Shown: one piece after another, positions 32,660-41,030 of the stretch | How positions within the stretch are numbered: the stretch's first letter is position 1 | How the letters are laid out: each line of letters starts with the position of its first letter | Assembly: GCF_916858655.1 (NCBI RefSeq) | Contig: NZ_CAKASL010000001.1 | Coordinates: forward strand, 558,001 to 622,000 | Length of the DNA: 64,000 nucleotides | From: Aeromicrobium sp. Leaf350 | GTDB lineage: Bacteria > Actinomycetota > Actinomycetes > Propionibacteriales > Nocardioidaceae | Reading direction: 5' to 3' | Position numbers and translations under genes: made by a program | Notes under the pieces: model-generated | Seen by the model: the letters and a program-made list of their open reading frames with translations, nothing else | The model's database searches: none | Told to the model about the DNA's origin: nothing

Positions 32660-35254
32660 CTACAGGATCCCGGGCCAGAACAGGCTCAGGAACGTGAGGA
32701 AGATCCACCACAGGAACGCCAGGAAGTCCGGCTGCGTCGGCGGCACCTCGGGCGACGTGGAACCGACGGGGTCGTAGCCCACGATCGTCGGGTCGTGGTC
32801 GCTGGCCCGGAACACCGAGTCGTCGTACAGCAGCGTCGCGTTCTGGTTGTAGCGGCTGTACTCGCGCGCGACCGCCTCGTCGGCGTTGACGTCCCACGTG
32901 TCGGCGCCCGTGACCCGCTCGAACGCACCCGCCGAGGCGAAGACGTGGTCGAGCGAGCCCACCTGGCCGTCGAAGGCGTAGGTCTCGCCCGCGTCGAGCG
33001 AGGCACCGACGTTGACGTAGCCCGCGTCGGCGAGGACCTTCAACGGGTCCTCCTGCGTGTAGGAGTTGAAGTCACCGATCAGGAACGCCTGGTCGGTGCC
33101 GGCGGCCGTCTGCTGGTCGGCCGCGAACTGCACGAGCGCGGTGGCCTGCAGGACGCGCGAGTAGTTCGACGCCCCCTGGCCGTCGCCCGTGTCGGCGTCC
33201 GCTCCCGATCCGGACCCCTTCGACTTGAAGTGGTTGACGACCACGAGGAACGTCGAGTCCTCGCCACCGCCCGCCGGGCGGAAGGCCTGCGCGAGGGGTG
33301 CCCGGGCGTTCACGAAGGCCGGGTCGTCCAGGATCGCGGACTCCCCCACCGGCTCGACCACGTCGGTGCGGTGGATGAAGGCCGTGCGGATGACGTCCTC
33401 ACCGGTGGTGGGTGCCGTCGCGGGCGACGGGACGGCCGCCCAGGTGTCCTCACCGGTCGCCGCGTTGAGGGCGGTCACCAGCTCGTCCAGGGCCGCGTCG
33501 CGGTCCTGCCCGAAGGCCGCGGAGTTCTCGATCTCCTCGAGCCCGACCACGTCGGCGTCGAGGGTGTTGATCGCGTTGACGATCTTGGCCTGCTGACGCT
33601 GCAGGTCCTCCTCGTCGGCGGCACCACGCGGGCCGTTCGGCGTGCAGGAGTTGACGTTGACGGGCTCGCCCGTGCGGTCGCCGTAGTACGTGCAGCGTCC
33701 GCCGGAGGCGACGAAGTCGGCGCCCGTGGTCGTGAAGTAGTTGAGCACGTTGAAGCTCGCGATCTTCACGGCACCACCGACGTCGTCGGGCGCCGCCTCA
33801 CGGGTGTCGCCGAACGTGACGGGCTTGGCGCCGTCCGCGGTCAGCGCCGAGGTGGGCTGCACGCGCCAGGTGTCGAAGCGGTAGTCGAGCACGAGCGGCT
33901 CGGCGACCTCGGCCGGTGCACCGATGCGCACCTCGTTGTCCGCCGTGAGCCACGGCTGGGCGACGTCCTTCGCGCCCGCGGTGTAGTTCGCCGACGAGCC
34001 GTCGTCCAGCACCACCGACCGGGCCGCGTTCTCGGCGACCAGCGCCGTGTACTCGGCGCTGCCCGGCGCCACGACGTCGGTCGGCTGCTCGAGGGGCTCC
34101 GTGCCCGCCGCCAGGCCGATCTCGCCGAAGGAGTGCGCCGTGTAGTTGTCGGTGACGGTCCAGTCGCCCTCGAGCGAGACCAGCATGCCCTCGAGCGCCT
34201 CCCGCTGCGTCTCGTCGATCGGGAAGTCGACCGCCGTCGGCTGCACCTCGGCCGGCCCCTCCAGGACCTGCCAGGCACTCGCCGCGGGCGTGATCTGCGT
34301 CAGCCCGAAGTACTCGCTGACGACGCCCGTCACCTCCACGAGCTGGCCCACCGCGACCTCTGTCGCGAGGGCCTTGGAGTACACGAAGATGCCGTGCGAG
34401 GCGGCCGCAGCGGGGTCATGGGGTCCGCCCGTGCCGGACGTCTGCAGGTAGACGCCGTCGAGGCCGCCCGTCGGGTAGGCCGCCGTGACGACGCCCTGCG
34501 TGCGGACCGTGCTGCCCACCAGCGGGCTGACGGCGCCGTCGCCCTGCACCTCGGCGATCGTGGCGTCCGTCGGGTCGACGGGCTCCTCCGGCTCCTCGGG
34601 CTCCTCCGCGTCGCATCCCGCCGCGGTGCACGGGGTGACCTCGGAGGTCAGCGTCAGGTCGGCGCTGTTGTCGTCGGAGTCGACGGCGTCGGTGCGCACG
34701 ATCGAGCGCGGGTCGTTCGTCGCGGTGGGTGCCGGCGCCGCCAGGGTCTCGAACGTCGAGGCGTTGCCGTAGCCCACCAGGTCGGCCGGGCCCGTGCCGG
34801 CGACGACCACGTCGCCGCGCGTGGTGGCCGGCAGCGCGGTCGTGCCGTCGACCAGGGCGACGATGCCGCCCGTCGCCGCAGGGTTGAACCCGCCGATCAC
34901 GAGGTCGGCCGTGGGCAGCGGCACGCCGTTGCCCGCGTTGCTGCCGCCCTGCACCAGGAAGCTGCCGCCGGCCGGGATCGTGCCCGAGAGCGCGTACGTC
35001 GAGAACGCGTTCGTCCCCGTGGCCGAGCGGTACTGCAGCGACCAGCCGGCCAGGTCGATCGGCTCGTCGGTCGGGTTGTGGAGCTCGGCGAACTTGTTCG
35101 TGAAGGGCGCGTTCGCGCTGCCGCCGTTCACGTAGAGCTCGCTGATGACCGGGCCGGACCCGTCCGGTGCCGCCGCGACCGGGGTGGCCGCCAGCAGGCC
35201 CGCGACGAGGCTCGTGCCGAGCGCGACGCAGACGGACGTCAGACGGCGCTTCAT
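32660..35254 (-). CDS. Secreted multidomain endonuclease (ExeM/NucH-like)
   Basis: An 864-residue exported nuclease. Signal peptide (1-27, ending TPVAAA), lamin-tail domain (about 35-165), Glu/Pro linker, an OB-like YhcR domain (about 225-330), then a DNase I-like EEP domain from VKIASFNVLNYF (about 500) to ASDHDP (about 820). Catalytic residues are visible: LEEIENS, LIGDFNSY, GSLDHVF and the ASDHDP histidine. The C-terminus is a hydrophobic helix ending WPGIL without basic residues. The ATG at 35254 overlaps the 5'-nucleotidase stop. It should degrade extracellular DNA (possibly RNA) to nucleotides for salvage. Confidence 0.92.
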   Translation of the reverse strand: MKRRLTSVCVALGTSLVAGLLAATPVAAAPDGSGPVISELYVNGGSANAPFTNKFAELHNPTDEPIDLAGWSLQYRSATGTNAFSTYALSGTIPAGGSFLVQGGSNAGNGVPLPTADLVIGGFNPAATGGIVALVDGTTALPATTRGDVVVAGTGPADLVGYGNASTFETLAAPAPTATNDPRSIVRTDAVDSDDNSADLTLTSEVTPCTAAGCDAEEPEEPEEPVDPTDATIAEVQGDGAVSPLVGSTVRTQGVVTAAYPTGGLDGVYLQTSGTGGPHDPAAAASHGIFVYSKALATEVAVGQLVEVTGVVSEYFGLTQITPAASAWQVLEGPAEVQPTAVDFPIDETQREALEGMLVSLEGDWTVTDNYTAHSFGEIGLAAGTEPLEQPTDVVAPGSAEYTALVAENAARSVVLDDGSSANYTAGAKDVAQPWLTADNEVRIGAPAEVAEPLVLDYRFDTWRVQPTSALTADGAKPVTFGDTREAAPDDVGGAVKIASFNVLNYFTTTGADFVASGGRCTYYGDRTGEPVNVNSCTPNGPRGAADEEDLQRQQAKIVNAINTLDADVVGLEEIENSAAFGQDRDAALDELVTALNAATGEDTWAAVPSPATAPTTGEDVIRTAFIHRTDVVEPVGESAILDDPAFVNARAPLAQAFRPAGGGEDSTFLVVVNHFKSKGSGSGADADTGDGQGASNYSRVLQATALVQFAADQQTAAGTDQAFLIGDFNSYTQEDPLKVLADAGYVNVGASLDAGETYAFDGQVGSLDHVFASAGAFERVTGADTWDVNADEAVAREYSRYNQNATLLYDDSVFRASDHDPTIVGYDPVGSTSPEVPPTQPDFLAFLWWIFLTFLSLFWPGIL

Positions 35255-37503
35255 CGGGTCACCTCGACCGTCGTCACGACCTGCTGCGGCGCGGCGCCCG
35301 AGAACGGGATCGACGTGACGGTCACGGGGTGCTGGCCGGGGCCGAGGAACAGCGTCGGCACCGTGATCGACCCGGTGCCGTTGACCGTCACGCCCAGACC
35401 GACCAGGAGGGAACCCTTCGTGGCGAGGAGCAGCGACGAGCCACCGGCCGGGTCCGTGACCTTCAAGGTCGCCGGGCGCAGCCAGCGGACCGGCTCGCTC
35501 GTCACCTGGAGGCCCGTGACGGGCGCTGCCTCGACCTGGAGCGGGATGCGCGCCAGGGTGCCGGCCGGGGCGACCGCGACCTCGAGGGTCACGGCGCCAC
35601 TGACCGAGGCGGGCAGCGTGGCGTCGATCGTCGTCGCGCCCGCCTGGACCGGGAAGGCTCCCAGGTCGGTACGGGTGCCGTCGGCGGCGACCAGCGTCGC
35701 CGTGGCCTCGGTCGAGGGCGGCGTGCCCTTCGACGTGAGGTCGAGGGCCGAGAGGCTCACGGCCAGGTCGCTCCCGGAGGGGTACGACGGCTGGACGCCC
35801 TGGACCTGCACCGCGTGCCGGGCGTAGGACGGGGCGACGGGGCTCTGCGCGCCGAGGTACTCGATCCAGGCCTCGTAGTCGAGCAGGCCGGTGTCGACCG
35901 CCGTTCCCTCGGTGAAGGCGCGGAAGTTGTCGCCGCCGCTGGCGAGGAACGACGGCACCGCGACCTTGTAGGACTCGGCCGGGTCGACCGGCGCACCATT
36001 GACGGTGATGGACGTGATGCGGTCGCCCTCGGCCCGCGTGGGATCGAAGGTGTAGCTCACGTTCGCGGACGTGCCGAGCTGCAGGTACGGACGCGAGGGA
36101 ACGGCACCGGCCGCGTCGCGCTGCCACTGCTGCTCGAAGACCTTCTTCAGGGACTCACCCGTCAGGGTCACGGTGCTGAGGTTGTTGGCGAAGGGCAGCA
36201 CGGCGTTGGCCTCGGCGAACGTGACGACGCCGTCGCCGCCGCCCGCGCCGCCGCCGGCGAACAGGAGCTCGCCCCGCAGTCCGCCGGGGTTGGTGATCGC
36301 GAGGTCCGCGCCGGCCGGCGTCTCCGCTGCCGAGGCGCGGATCGACTCCGCGACCAGGTTGCCGAGCGTCGACTCCTTCGAGCGGTCGTCGCGCGTCTCA
36401 CCGACGAAGGCGGTGGTGATGTCGCCCGTGATGGTCGCGACCTCCTGGCCGCCGATCTCCGCGGCGTACGCGAGGGCCGCGTCGACGATGGTCTTGACCT
36501 CGGCGACGCGGGGGTAGGTCGCGACGAGCTCGGCGGCCGGCGTCGTGGTGCGGGCGACGTTCTCGACCGTGTGCGCCAGGACGTCGCCGGTGGCCGGGTC
36601 GACCGTCAGGGTGATCTCACCGAGGAACTCGCCGTAGCTGCCGGTCTGGAGCACCGGGCGCGTGCGGTCGGGCTCTCCGGGCACGGGGGCGTCCCAGGCG
36701 TACTGCTTATGGGTGTGACCCGTGAAGATCGCGTCGACCTCGGGGTCGGTCTTCGTGACGATGTCGGCGAAGGCGCCGCCGCCCGCGACCTCCGTGGCGA
36801 GGTCGGAGCCGTCGGGTGTGCCCGCGCCGGCCCCCTCGTGGTACGCCGCGACGATCAGGTCCGGCGCGTCGGCCGAGGCCTCGAGCTCGGCGACCGTCTC
36901 GTTGACCGCGGTGACCGGGTCGGTGAAGGTCAGGCCCTCGATGCCGGACGGCGAGACCAGGCTGGGCGTCTCCTCGGTGACGACGCCGATCACGGCGACG
37001 TCCAGTCCGGAGACCGTGAAGGTCTCGGAGGCCGGCAGGATCGGCTCGCCGTCGGGGCCGAGCACGTTCGCGGCCAGGTGCGTGAAGTCGGCGGTGTCGG
37101 AGACACGGCCGAGCAGGTCGTCGACGCCCTTGTCGAACTCGTGGTTGCCGACCGCCGAGACGGCGAGGTCGAGCGCATTCAGGATCTCGAGCGTGGGCGT
37201 GTCCTGCTGCGTCGCGGAGGCGAAGAGCGAGGCGCCGATGTTGTCGCCGGCCGAGAGGAAGAGGGTCGAGTCCTCACCGTGCTCGGCCCGCAGCTGCTCG
37301 ACCGTGCCGGCGAAGCTGACGGTGTTGGCGTCGATGCGGCCGTGGAAGTCGTTGATGTCGACCAGCGTCACCGTGACGGGATCGGCTGCGGGGGCGGTGG
37401 GCTCGTTCGCCGAGGCCGCGGGTGCGACCAGCAGGGCGAGGCCGAGCGAGGCTGAGAGGGCGGCGGCCAGTGGGCGCAGGGAGCGCCGAGGCGTGCGGGA
37501 CAT
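35251..37503 (-). CDS. Secreted 5'-nucleotidase / 2',3'-cyclic phosphodiesterase (UshA-like)
   Basis: A 750-residue exported enzyme that removes phosphate from nucleotides so nucleosides can be taken up. Signal peptide ends near residue 32 (APAASA). Metallophosphatase domain: DINDFHGRID, SAGDNIGAS, VGNHEFDKG and FTGHTHKQY provide the two-metal site. The nucleotidase C domain has TNPGGLRGEL, LPFANNLS and ASGGDNFRAF, which stack the base. About 190 extra C-terminal residues form Ig-like modules. No sorting signal or membrane helix is seen at the end. The ATG at 37503 is the first before a good signal peptide. Coupled to the nuclease gene by an ATGA overlap. Confidence 0.94.
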   Translation of the reverse strand: MSRTPRRSLRPLAAALSASLGLALLVAPAASANEPTAPAADPVTVTLVDINDFHGRIDANTVSFAGTVEQLRAEHGEDSTLFLSAGDNIGASLFASATQQDTPTLEILNALDLAVSAVGNHEFDKGVDDLLGRVSDTADFTHLAANVLGPDGEPILPASETFTVSGLDVAVIGVVTEETPSLVSPSGIEGLTFTDPVTAVNETVAELEASADAPDLIVAAYHEGAGAGTPDGSDLATEVAGGGAFADIVTKTDPEVDAIFTGHTHKQYAWDAPVPGEPDRTRPVLQTGSYGEFLGEITLTVDPATGDVLAHTVENVARTTTPAAELVATYPRVAEVKTIVDAALAYAAEIGGQEVATITGDITTAFVGETRDDRSKESTLGNLVAESIRASAAETPAGADLAITNPGGLRGELLFAGGGAGGGDGVVTFAEANAVLPFANNLSTVTLTGESLKKVFEQQWQRDAAGAVPSRPYLQLGTSANVSYTFDPTRAEGDRITSITVNGAPVDPAESYKVAVPSFLASGGDNFRAFTEGTAVDTGLLDYEAWIEYLGAQSPVAPSYARHAVQVQGVQPSYPSGSDLAVSLSALDLTSKGTPPSTEATATLVAADGTRTDLGAFPVQAGATTIDATLPASVSGAVTLEVAVAPAGTLARIPLQVEAAPVTGLQVTSEPVRWLRPATLKVTDPAGGSSLLLATKGSLLVGLGVTVNGTGSITVPTLFLGPGQHPVTVTSIPFSGAAPQQVVTTVEVTR

Positions 37504-37685
37504 GGAGGACGACCTTCGTGTCGAGTCGGGACATGGCGCACCGAGTCGTGGGTCGTCGAACTGCCTGATTCCCCCCGAAATCGTGCTCCTCCACCACACC
37601 GCACCGCGAAGTTCGGGTCAACGCCCAGGACCGAAATCCCGATGACGATTGGGTGAAGAGCGAGGTCGGGCAGACCGGCGGTCGG

Positions 37686-38405
37686 TCAGTACGAGGAGGC
37701 GTCCGACGCGCCGGTGCCCGCGCCGCCGGCCTCGCGCGCCGCGGCGTCGTCGAGGATCGTGGCGGTCGCGCTCGTGCCGAAGCGGGTGATGCCGAGGGCC
37801 CGCATCTCGAGCAGGGTGTCGAGGTCGCGCACGCCGCCGGAGGCCTTGACCTGGACGTCGGGGCCGACGCTCGCGCGCATCAGCGTCACGTGGGGCACCG
37901 TGGCTCCGCCGCCCGCGAAGCCCGTGGAGGTCTTGACGAAGGCGGCACCGGCTCGCTCCGCGGCCTTCGCGCCGGCCTCGATCTCGGCATCGGTCAGGTA
38001 GGCCGTCTCCAGGATGACCTTCACGACGTGGTCGCCCGCGGCCTCGACCACGGCGGCGATGTCGGCCTGCACGTCGTCGAGCAGGCCCGAGCGGAGACGG
38101 CCGATGTTGAGCACCATGTCGAGCTCGATCGCACCGTCGGCGAGGGCCTGGCGCGACTCGGCCACCTTGGTCTGGGTCGAGGTCGTGCCGTGCGGGAAGC
38201 CGATGACGGTGCCGACCGCGACGCCGCTGCCGGACAGGCGCGTCACGGCGTGGGCCACGTCGCTGGGCCGCACGCACACGCTGAAGATGCCGTACCGGGC
38301 CGCGAGGTCCAGGTCGGCGTCGACCTCCGCGCGCGTCAGCTCCGGCTTGAGGATGGCGTGGTCGATGAGGGCGGCGATCTCCGCGGCACGGACGGTCTCA
38401 GACAT
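37686..38405 (-). CDS. deoC: Deoxyribose-phosphate aldolase
   Basis: Cleaves 2-deoxyribose-5-phosphate to acetaldehyde and glyceraldehyde-3-phosphate, the last step of deoxynucleoside catabolism. The 239-residue protein has DHAILKPELT near the start, VKVILET with a catalytic lysine, and FVKTSTGF with the Schiff-base lysine. The ATG at 38405 follows TAGGGT by 7 bases; an in-frame GTG at 38414 would overlap that hexamer and was rejected. It is divergent from the uridine-kinase-like gene, with the two promoters inside 60 bp. Confidence 0.96.
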   Translation of the reverse strand: MSETVRAAEIAALIDHAILKPELTRAEVDADLDLAARYGIFSVCVRPSDVAHAVTRLSGSGVAVGTVIGFPHGTTSTQTKVAESRQALADGAIELDMVLNIGRLRSGLLDDVQADIAAVVEAAGDHVVKVILETAYLTDAEIEAGAKAAERAGAAFVKTSTGFAGGGATVPHVTLMRASVGPDVQVKASGGVRDLDTLLEMRALGITRFGTSATATILDDAAAREAGGAGTGASDASSY

Positions 38406-38412
38406 GACCACC

Positions 38413-38418
38413 ACCCTA
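38413..38418 (-). promoter_or_regulatory. -10 hexamer of deoC (leaderless)
   Basis: TAGGGT on the minus strand ends seven bases before the ATG at 38405. Confidence 0.6.
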
Positions 38419-38451
38419 CGACGCTCCCCCGGAGCCCTCGGGCGCCGCGAC

Positions 38452-38457
38452 TAGGCT
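38452..38457 (+). promoter_or_regulatory. -10 hexamer of the uridine-kinase-like gene (leaderless)
   Basis: TAGGCT ends eight bases before the GTG at 38466. Back to back with the deoC promoter. Confidence 0.55.
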
Positions 38458-38465
38458 GGTCTCCC

Positions 38466-39047
38466 GTGGGAGTCGTCATCGTGGCCGGGCCGTCCGGGTC
38501 CGGGAAGTCGCACCTGGGCGAGCGCCTCGGGTGGACCGTCCTGCGCCTGGACGACTTCTACCGCGACGGCGACGCTGCCGGCCTGCCCCGCTCGGACCTC
38601 GGCATCGTCGACTGGGACCACCCCGGCTCGTGGGACGCCGAGGCCGCGCTCACGGCGATCCGTGAGCTCACCGCGACCGGGACGACCGAGGTGCCCGTCT
38701 ACGACATCGCGACGAGCCGGCGCACCGGCACGCACACGGTCACCTGCGACGGCCGGTTCATCGCCGAGGGCCTCTTCGCGCCCGACATCGTGGCGGCCTG
38801 CCGAGAGGCCGGTGTGCTCGACGACGCGATCTGCCTGGCCCGCCCCCGCCTGCTCACCTTCGCCCTGCGGCTGCGCCGCGACCTGCTCGAGGGCCGCAAG
38901 CCGCCCCTCGTGCTCGTGCGGCGCGGGTGGCGTCTGATGCGGGCCGACCCCCAGGTCGTGGCGCGCGCCGTCGCCGCCGGATGCCGCCCGGTCAGCCCGT
39001 CAGCAGCGTTCGCGGACCTCTCGGCCGCGGGGCGGCGGGCCGGCTGA
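38466..39047 (+). CDS. Uridine kinase-like P-loop kinase
   Basis: A 193-residue ATP-binding protein. It starts VGVVIVAGPSGSGKSHLGERLG (Walker A GPSGSGKS) and continues VLRLDDFYRDGD, the acidic lid/substrate motif of uridine kinases, and later PVYDIATSRRTG. This fits uridine/cytidine kinase-type enzymes that phosphorylate salvaged pyrimidine nucleosides, though the protein is at the short end of the family. The GTG at 38466 is set by the Walker A position and the -10 hexamer. It lies beside deoC and the other salvage genes, which supports the role. Confidence 0.85.
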   Translation: MGVVIVAGPSGSGKSHLGERLGWTVLRLDDFYRDGDAAGLPRSDLGIVDWDHPGSWDAEAALTAIRELTATGTTEVPVYDIATSRRTGTHTVTCDGRFIAEGLFAPDIVAACREAGVLDDAICLARPRLLTFALRLRRDLLEGRKPPLVLVRRGWRLMRADPQVVARAVAAGCRPVSPSAAFADLSAAGRRAG

Positions 39048-39124
39048 CCGCTCCGCGAGATGACGACAGGCAAGAGCCGCACGGACCAGGCGCGGTGGGC
39101 CCCGCTGCCCGCAGGCTGACCGGA

Positions 39125-39166
39125 GATGATGCATCCGGGTGGCCGGGACAGCCGCAAGGCATCATC
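39125..39166. repeat. Inverted repeat in the gap between the kinase-like gene and add
   Basis: GATGATGC at 39125 and GCATCATC at 39159 are perfect 8-bp inverted arms with a 26-base GC-rich loop. The 162-bp gap (39048-39209) separates two convergent genes, so this may help termination, though the long loop is unusual. Confidence 0.45.
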
Positions 39167-39209
39167 GCTGGTCCCCCGCGGGCGGTCAGGCGACCGGCCC
39201 GCAACCGCC

Positions 39210-40340
39210 CTACAGCGCGGCGTAGGCCGGCTTGATGACGTCGTCGATCAGGGCGAGGCGCTGGTCGAACGGCAGGAAGGCGCTCTTCATCGCGTTGATC
39301 GTGAGCCAGCGCAGGTCGGCGACGCCGTAGCCGAACGCATCGGCCAGGAGCTGCATCTCGCGGCCCATCGAGGTGTCGCTCATCAGGCGGTTGTCGCAGT
39401 TGACCGTGACGCGGAAACCGAGGTCCGCCAGCGGGCCGATCGGGTGGTCGGCGACCGAGGTCATGCCGGGCACCGCATCGGTCTGCAGGTTCGACGAAGG
39501 GCACATCTCCAACGGGATGCGCCGGTCGCGCACGTAGGCCGCGAGCCGGCCGAGGCGGGGCCCACCGGGGGCGTCGAAGTCGATGTCGTCGACGATGCGG
39601 ACGCCGTGACCGAGGCGGTCGGTGCCGCAGCGCTGCACCGCCTGCCAGATGGACGGCAGCCCGAACGCCTCGCCCGCGTGGATCGTGAAGTGGGCGTTCT
39701 CGCGCCGCAGGTACTCGAAGGCCTCCAGGTGCAGGATCGGCGGGAAGCCGTCCTCGGCACCGGCGATGTCGAAGCCCGCCACGCCCCGGTCGCGGTACTC
39801 CACGACGAGCTCGGCGATCTCCTGGCCGCGGTCGGCGTGACGCATCGCGGTGAGCAGCTGCCCCACGACGATCTCGCGACCCTGGGCACTGGCCTCGGCC
39901 CGTCCCTCGTCGATGCCCGCCTGCACGGCCTCGACCGCGCCCGACAGGTCGAGTCCGCGCTCGAGGTGCTGCTCGGGCGCCCAGCGCAGCTCGGCGTAGA
40001 CGACACCGTCCGCCGCCAGGTCGAGCACCGACTCCCGGGCGACGCGGGCCAGGTCCTCCGGCCGCTGCATCACGGCGACGGTGTGCTCGAAGGTCTCCAG
40101 GTAGCGCGGCAGCGACCCGGACGACGACGACTCCGCGAACCAGCGCGCGAGCCCCTCGACCGAGTCGGCGGGGAGCACGTGGCCGATCTCGTCGGCGACC
40201 TCGGCGACCGTCGCCGGGCGCACGCCCCCGTCGAGGTGCTCGTGCAGCGCGACCTTCGGCGCCGCCGCGACCTGCTCCGAGGTCGCCGGCGTGCCGCCGC
40301 CCCGCTTGGTGACCTTCAGCTCGGGGGTCTCGGACGTCAC
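39210..40340 (-). CDS. add: Adenosine deaminase
   Basis: Converts adenosine and deoxyadenosine to (deoxy)inosine, which PNP can then split. The 376-residue TIM-barrel enzyme has ALHEHLDGG (zinc histidines), IHAGE (catalytic Glu), [17 protein letters not shown] and [10 protein letters not shown] with the zinc aspartate. The GTG at 40340 overlaps the MaoC gene stop (GTGA); the longer open frame upstream runs across that gene and is not coding. The first about 25 residues, up to the metal site, look disordered. Confidence 0.96.
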   Translation of the reverse strand: MTSETPELKVTKRGGGTPATSEQVAAAPKVALHEHLDGGVRPATVAEVADEIGHVLPADSVEGLARWFAESSSSGSLPRYLETFEHTVAVMQRPEDLARVARESVLDLAADGVVYAELRWAPEQHLERGLDLSGAVEAVQAGIDEGRAEASAQGREIVVGQLLTAMRHADRGQEIAELVVEYRDRGVAGFDIAGAEDGFPPILHLEAFEYLRRENAHFTIHAGEAFGLPSIWQAVQRCGTDRLGHGVRIVDDIDFDAPGGPRLGRLAAYVRDRRIPLEMCPSSNLQTDAVPGMTSVADHPIGPLADLGFRVTVNCDNRLMSDTSMGREMQLLADAFGYGVADLRWLTINAMKSAFLPFDQRLALIDDVIKPAYAAL

Positions 40341-40801
40341 AACGCACCGCCTTCCATGAGCAGCGAGACGGTCTCGGCGACGCACGCCGGACGCTCCTCG
40401 CCGCGGATCTCCACCGTGTGGCGCAGGGTGGCACGCTGGCCCTTCTCGATCTCCTCGACCGACACCAGGTCGACCGTGTTCCGCACCTTCGAGCCCACGC
40501 GGACCGGCGTGATGAACCGCACCGTGTTGAGGCCGTAGTTGACCCGCGCGACGTTGCCCGCGAACGCGAACACCTGCGCACCGAGGAACGGCAGCAGCGA
40601 GAGCGTCAGGTACCCGTGCGCGATCGTCGTGCCGAACGGCCCCTCGGCCGCCCGTTCGCTGTCGACGTGGATCCACTGACGGTCGCCCGTCGCGTCGGCG
40701 AACAGGTCGATCCTGTCCTGCGTGATCGTGAGCCACTCGCTGGAGCCGAGCGTCGTTCCTGCCGCTGCCGAGATCTCGGCCGCGTCGTTGAAGACCTTCA
40801 T
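40337..40801 (-). CDS. MaoC-family hydratase/dehydratase
   Basis: A 154-residue hot-dog-fold protein likely to hydrate an enoyl-Co[18 protein letters not shown] carries the Asp and His of the hydratase-2 active site, and [16 protein letters not shown] is the usual following segment. Close relatives are called MaoC or NodN-like dehydratases. A GGAAG stretch precedes the ATG at a usable distance. Its tail overlaps add, yet it has no obvious part in nucleoside metabolism; the pairing is noted but unexplained. Confidence 0.92.
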   Translation of the reverse strand: MKVFNDAAEISAAAGTTLGSSEWLTITQDRIDLFADATGDRQWIHVDSERAAEGPFGTTIAHGYLTLSLLPFLGAQVFAFAGNVARVNYGLNTVRFITPVRVGSKVRNTVDLVSVEEIEKGQRATLRHTVEIRGEERPACVAETVSLLMEGGAL

Positions 40802-40836
40802 CCGTCACTTCCGTGCTGGTGCTGCATGACCACTCG

Positions 40837-40842
40837 ACCCTA
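40837..40842 (-). promoter_or_regulatory. -10 hexamer of the maoC-add unit
   Basis: TAGGGT on the minus strand lies 35 bases before the ATG at 40801, leaving a leader of about 28 bases. Confidence 0.45.
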
Positions 40843-40885
40843 ACCGAGGCGCCGTGCGACCCACGTCACACCCACCCCCTCCTCC

Positions 40886-41026
40886 GGGTTCCCACGAGAC
40901 CGTCGGAAACTTCCTGGGTGGACCCAGGAATCCCGCTCCGACCACATGAAGTTTCCTGCGCGCGACGTGGGATTCGAGCGTGGGGGCACCTCCCACGACG
41001 GAGTCGTAGGGGGACTCGTGGGAAAC
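40886..41026. repeat. 141-bp palindromic intergenic element, copy 2
   Basis: It begins GGGTTCCCACGAGACCG and ends GACTCGTGGGAAAC, giving inverted ends. An inner pair AATCCC/GGGATT spans about 40929-40974. The first 35 bases match the inverted right end of the element at 11802-11911 with one difference; this copy is about 31 bp longer near its right end. It fills the gap between deoA (stop at 41031) and the maoC gene. Confidence 0.9.
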
Positions 41027-41030
41027 GGGG

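Noticed and set aside
32795..35827. A 1010-codon plus-strand open frame opposite the nuclease gene, and similar long frames at 14804-16282, 17922-19292 and 55921-58485
   Set aside because: All mirror genes with clear domains on the other strand and have low-complexity Arg/Val/Asp-rich translations.
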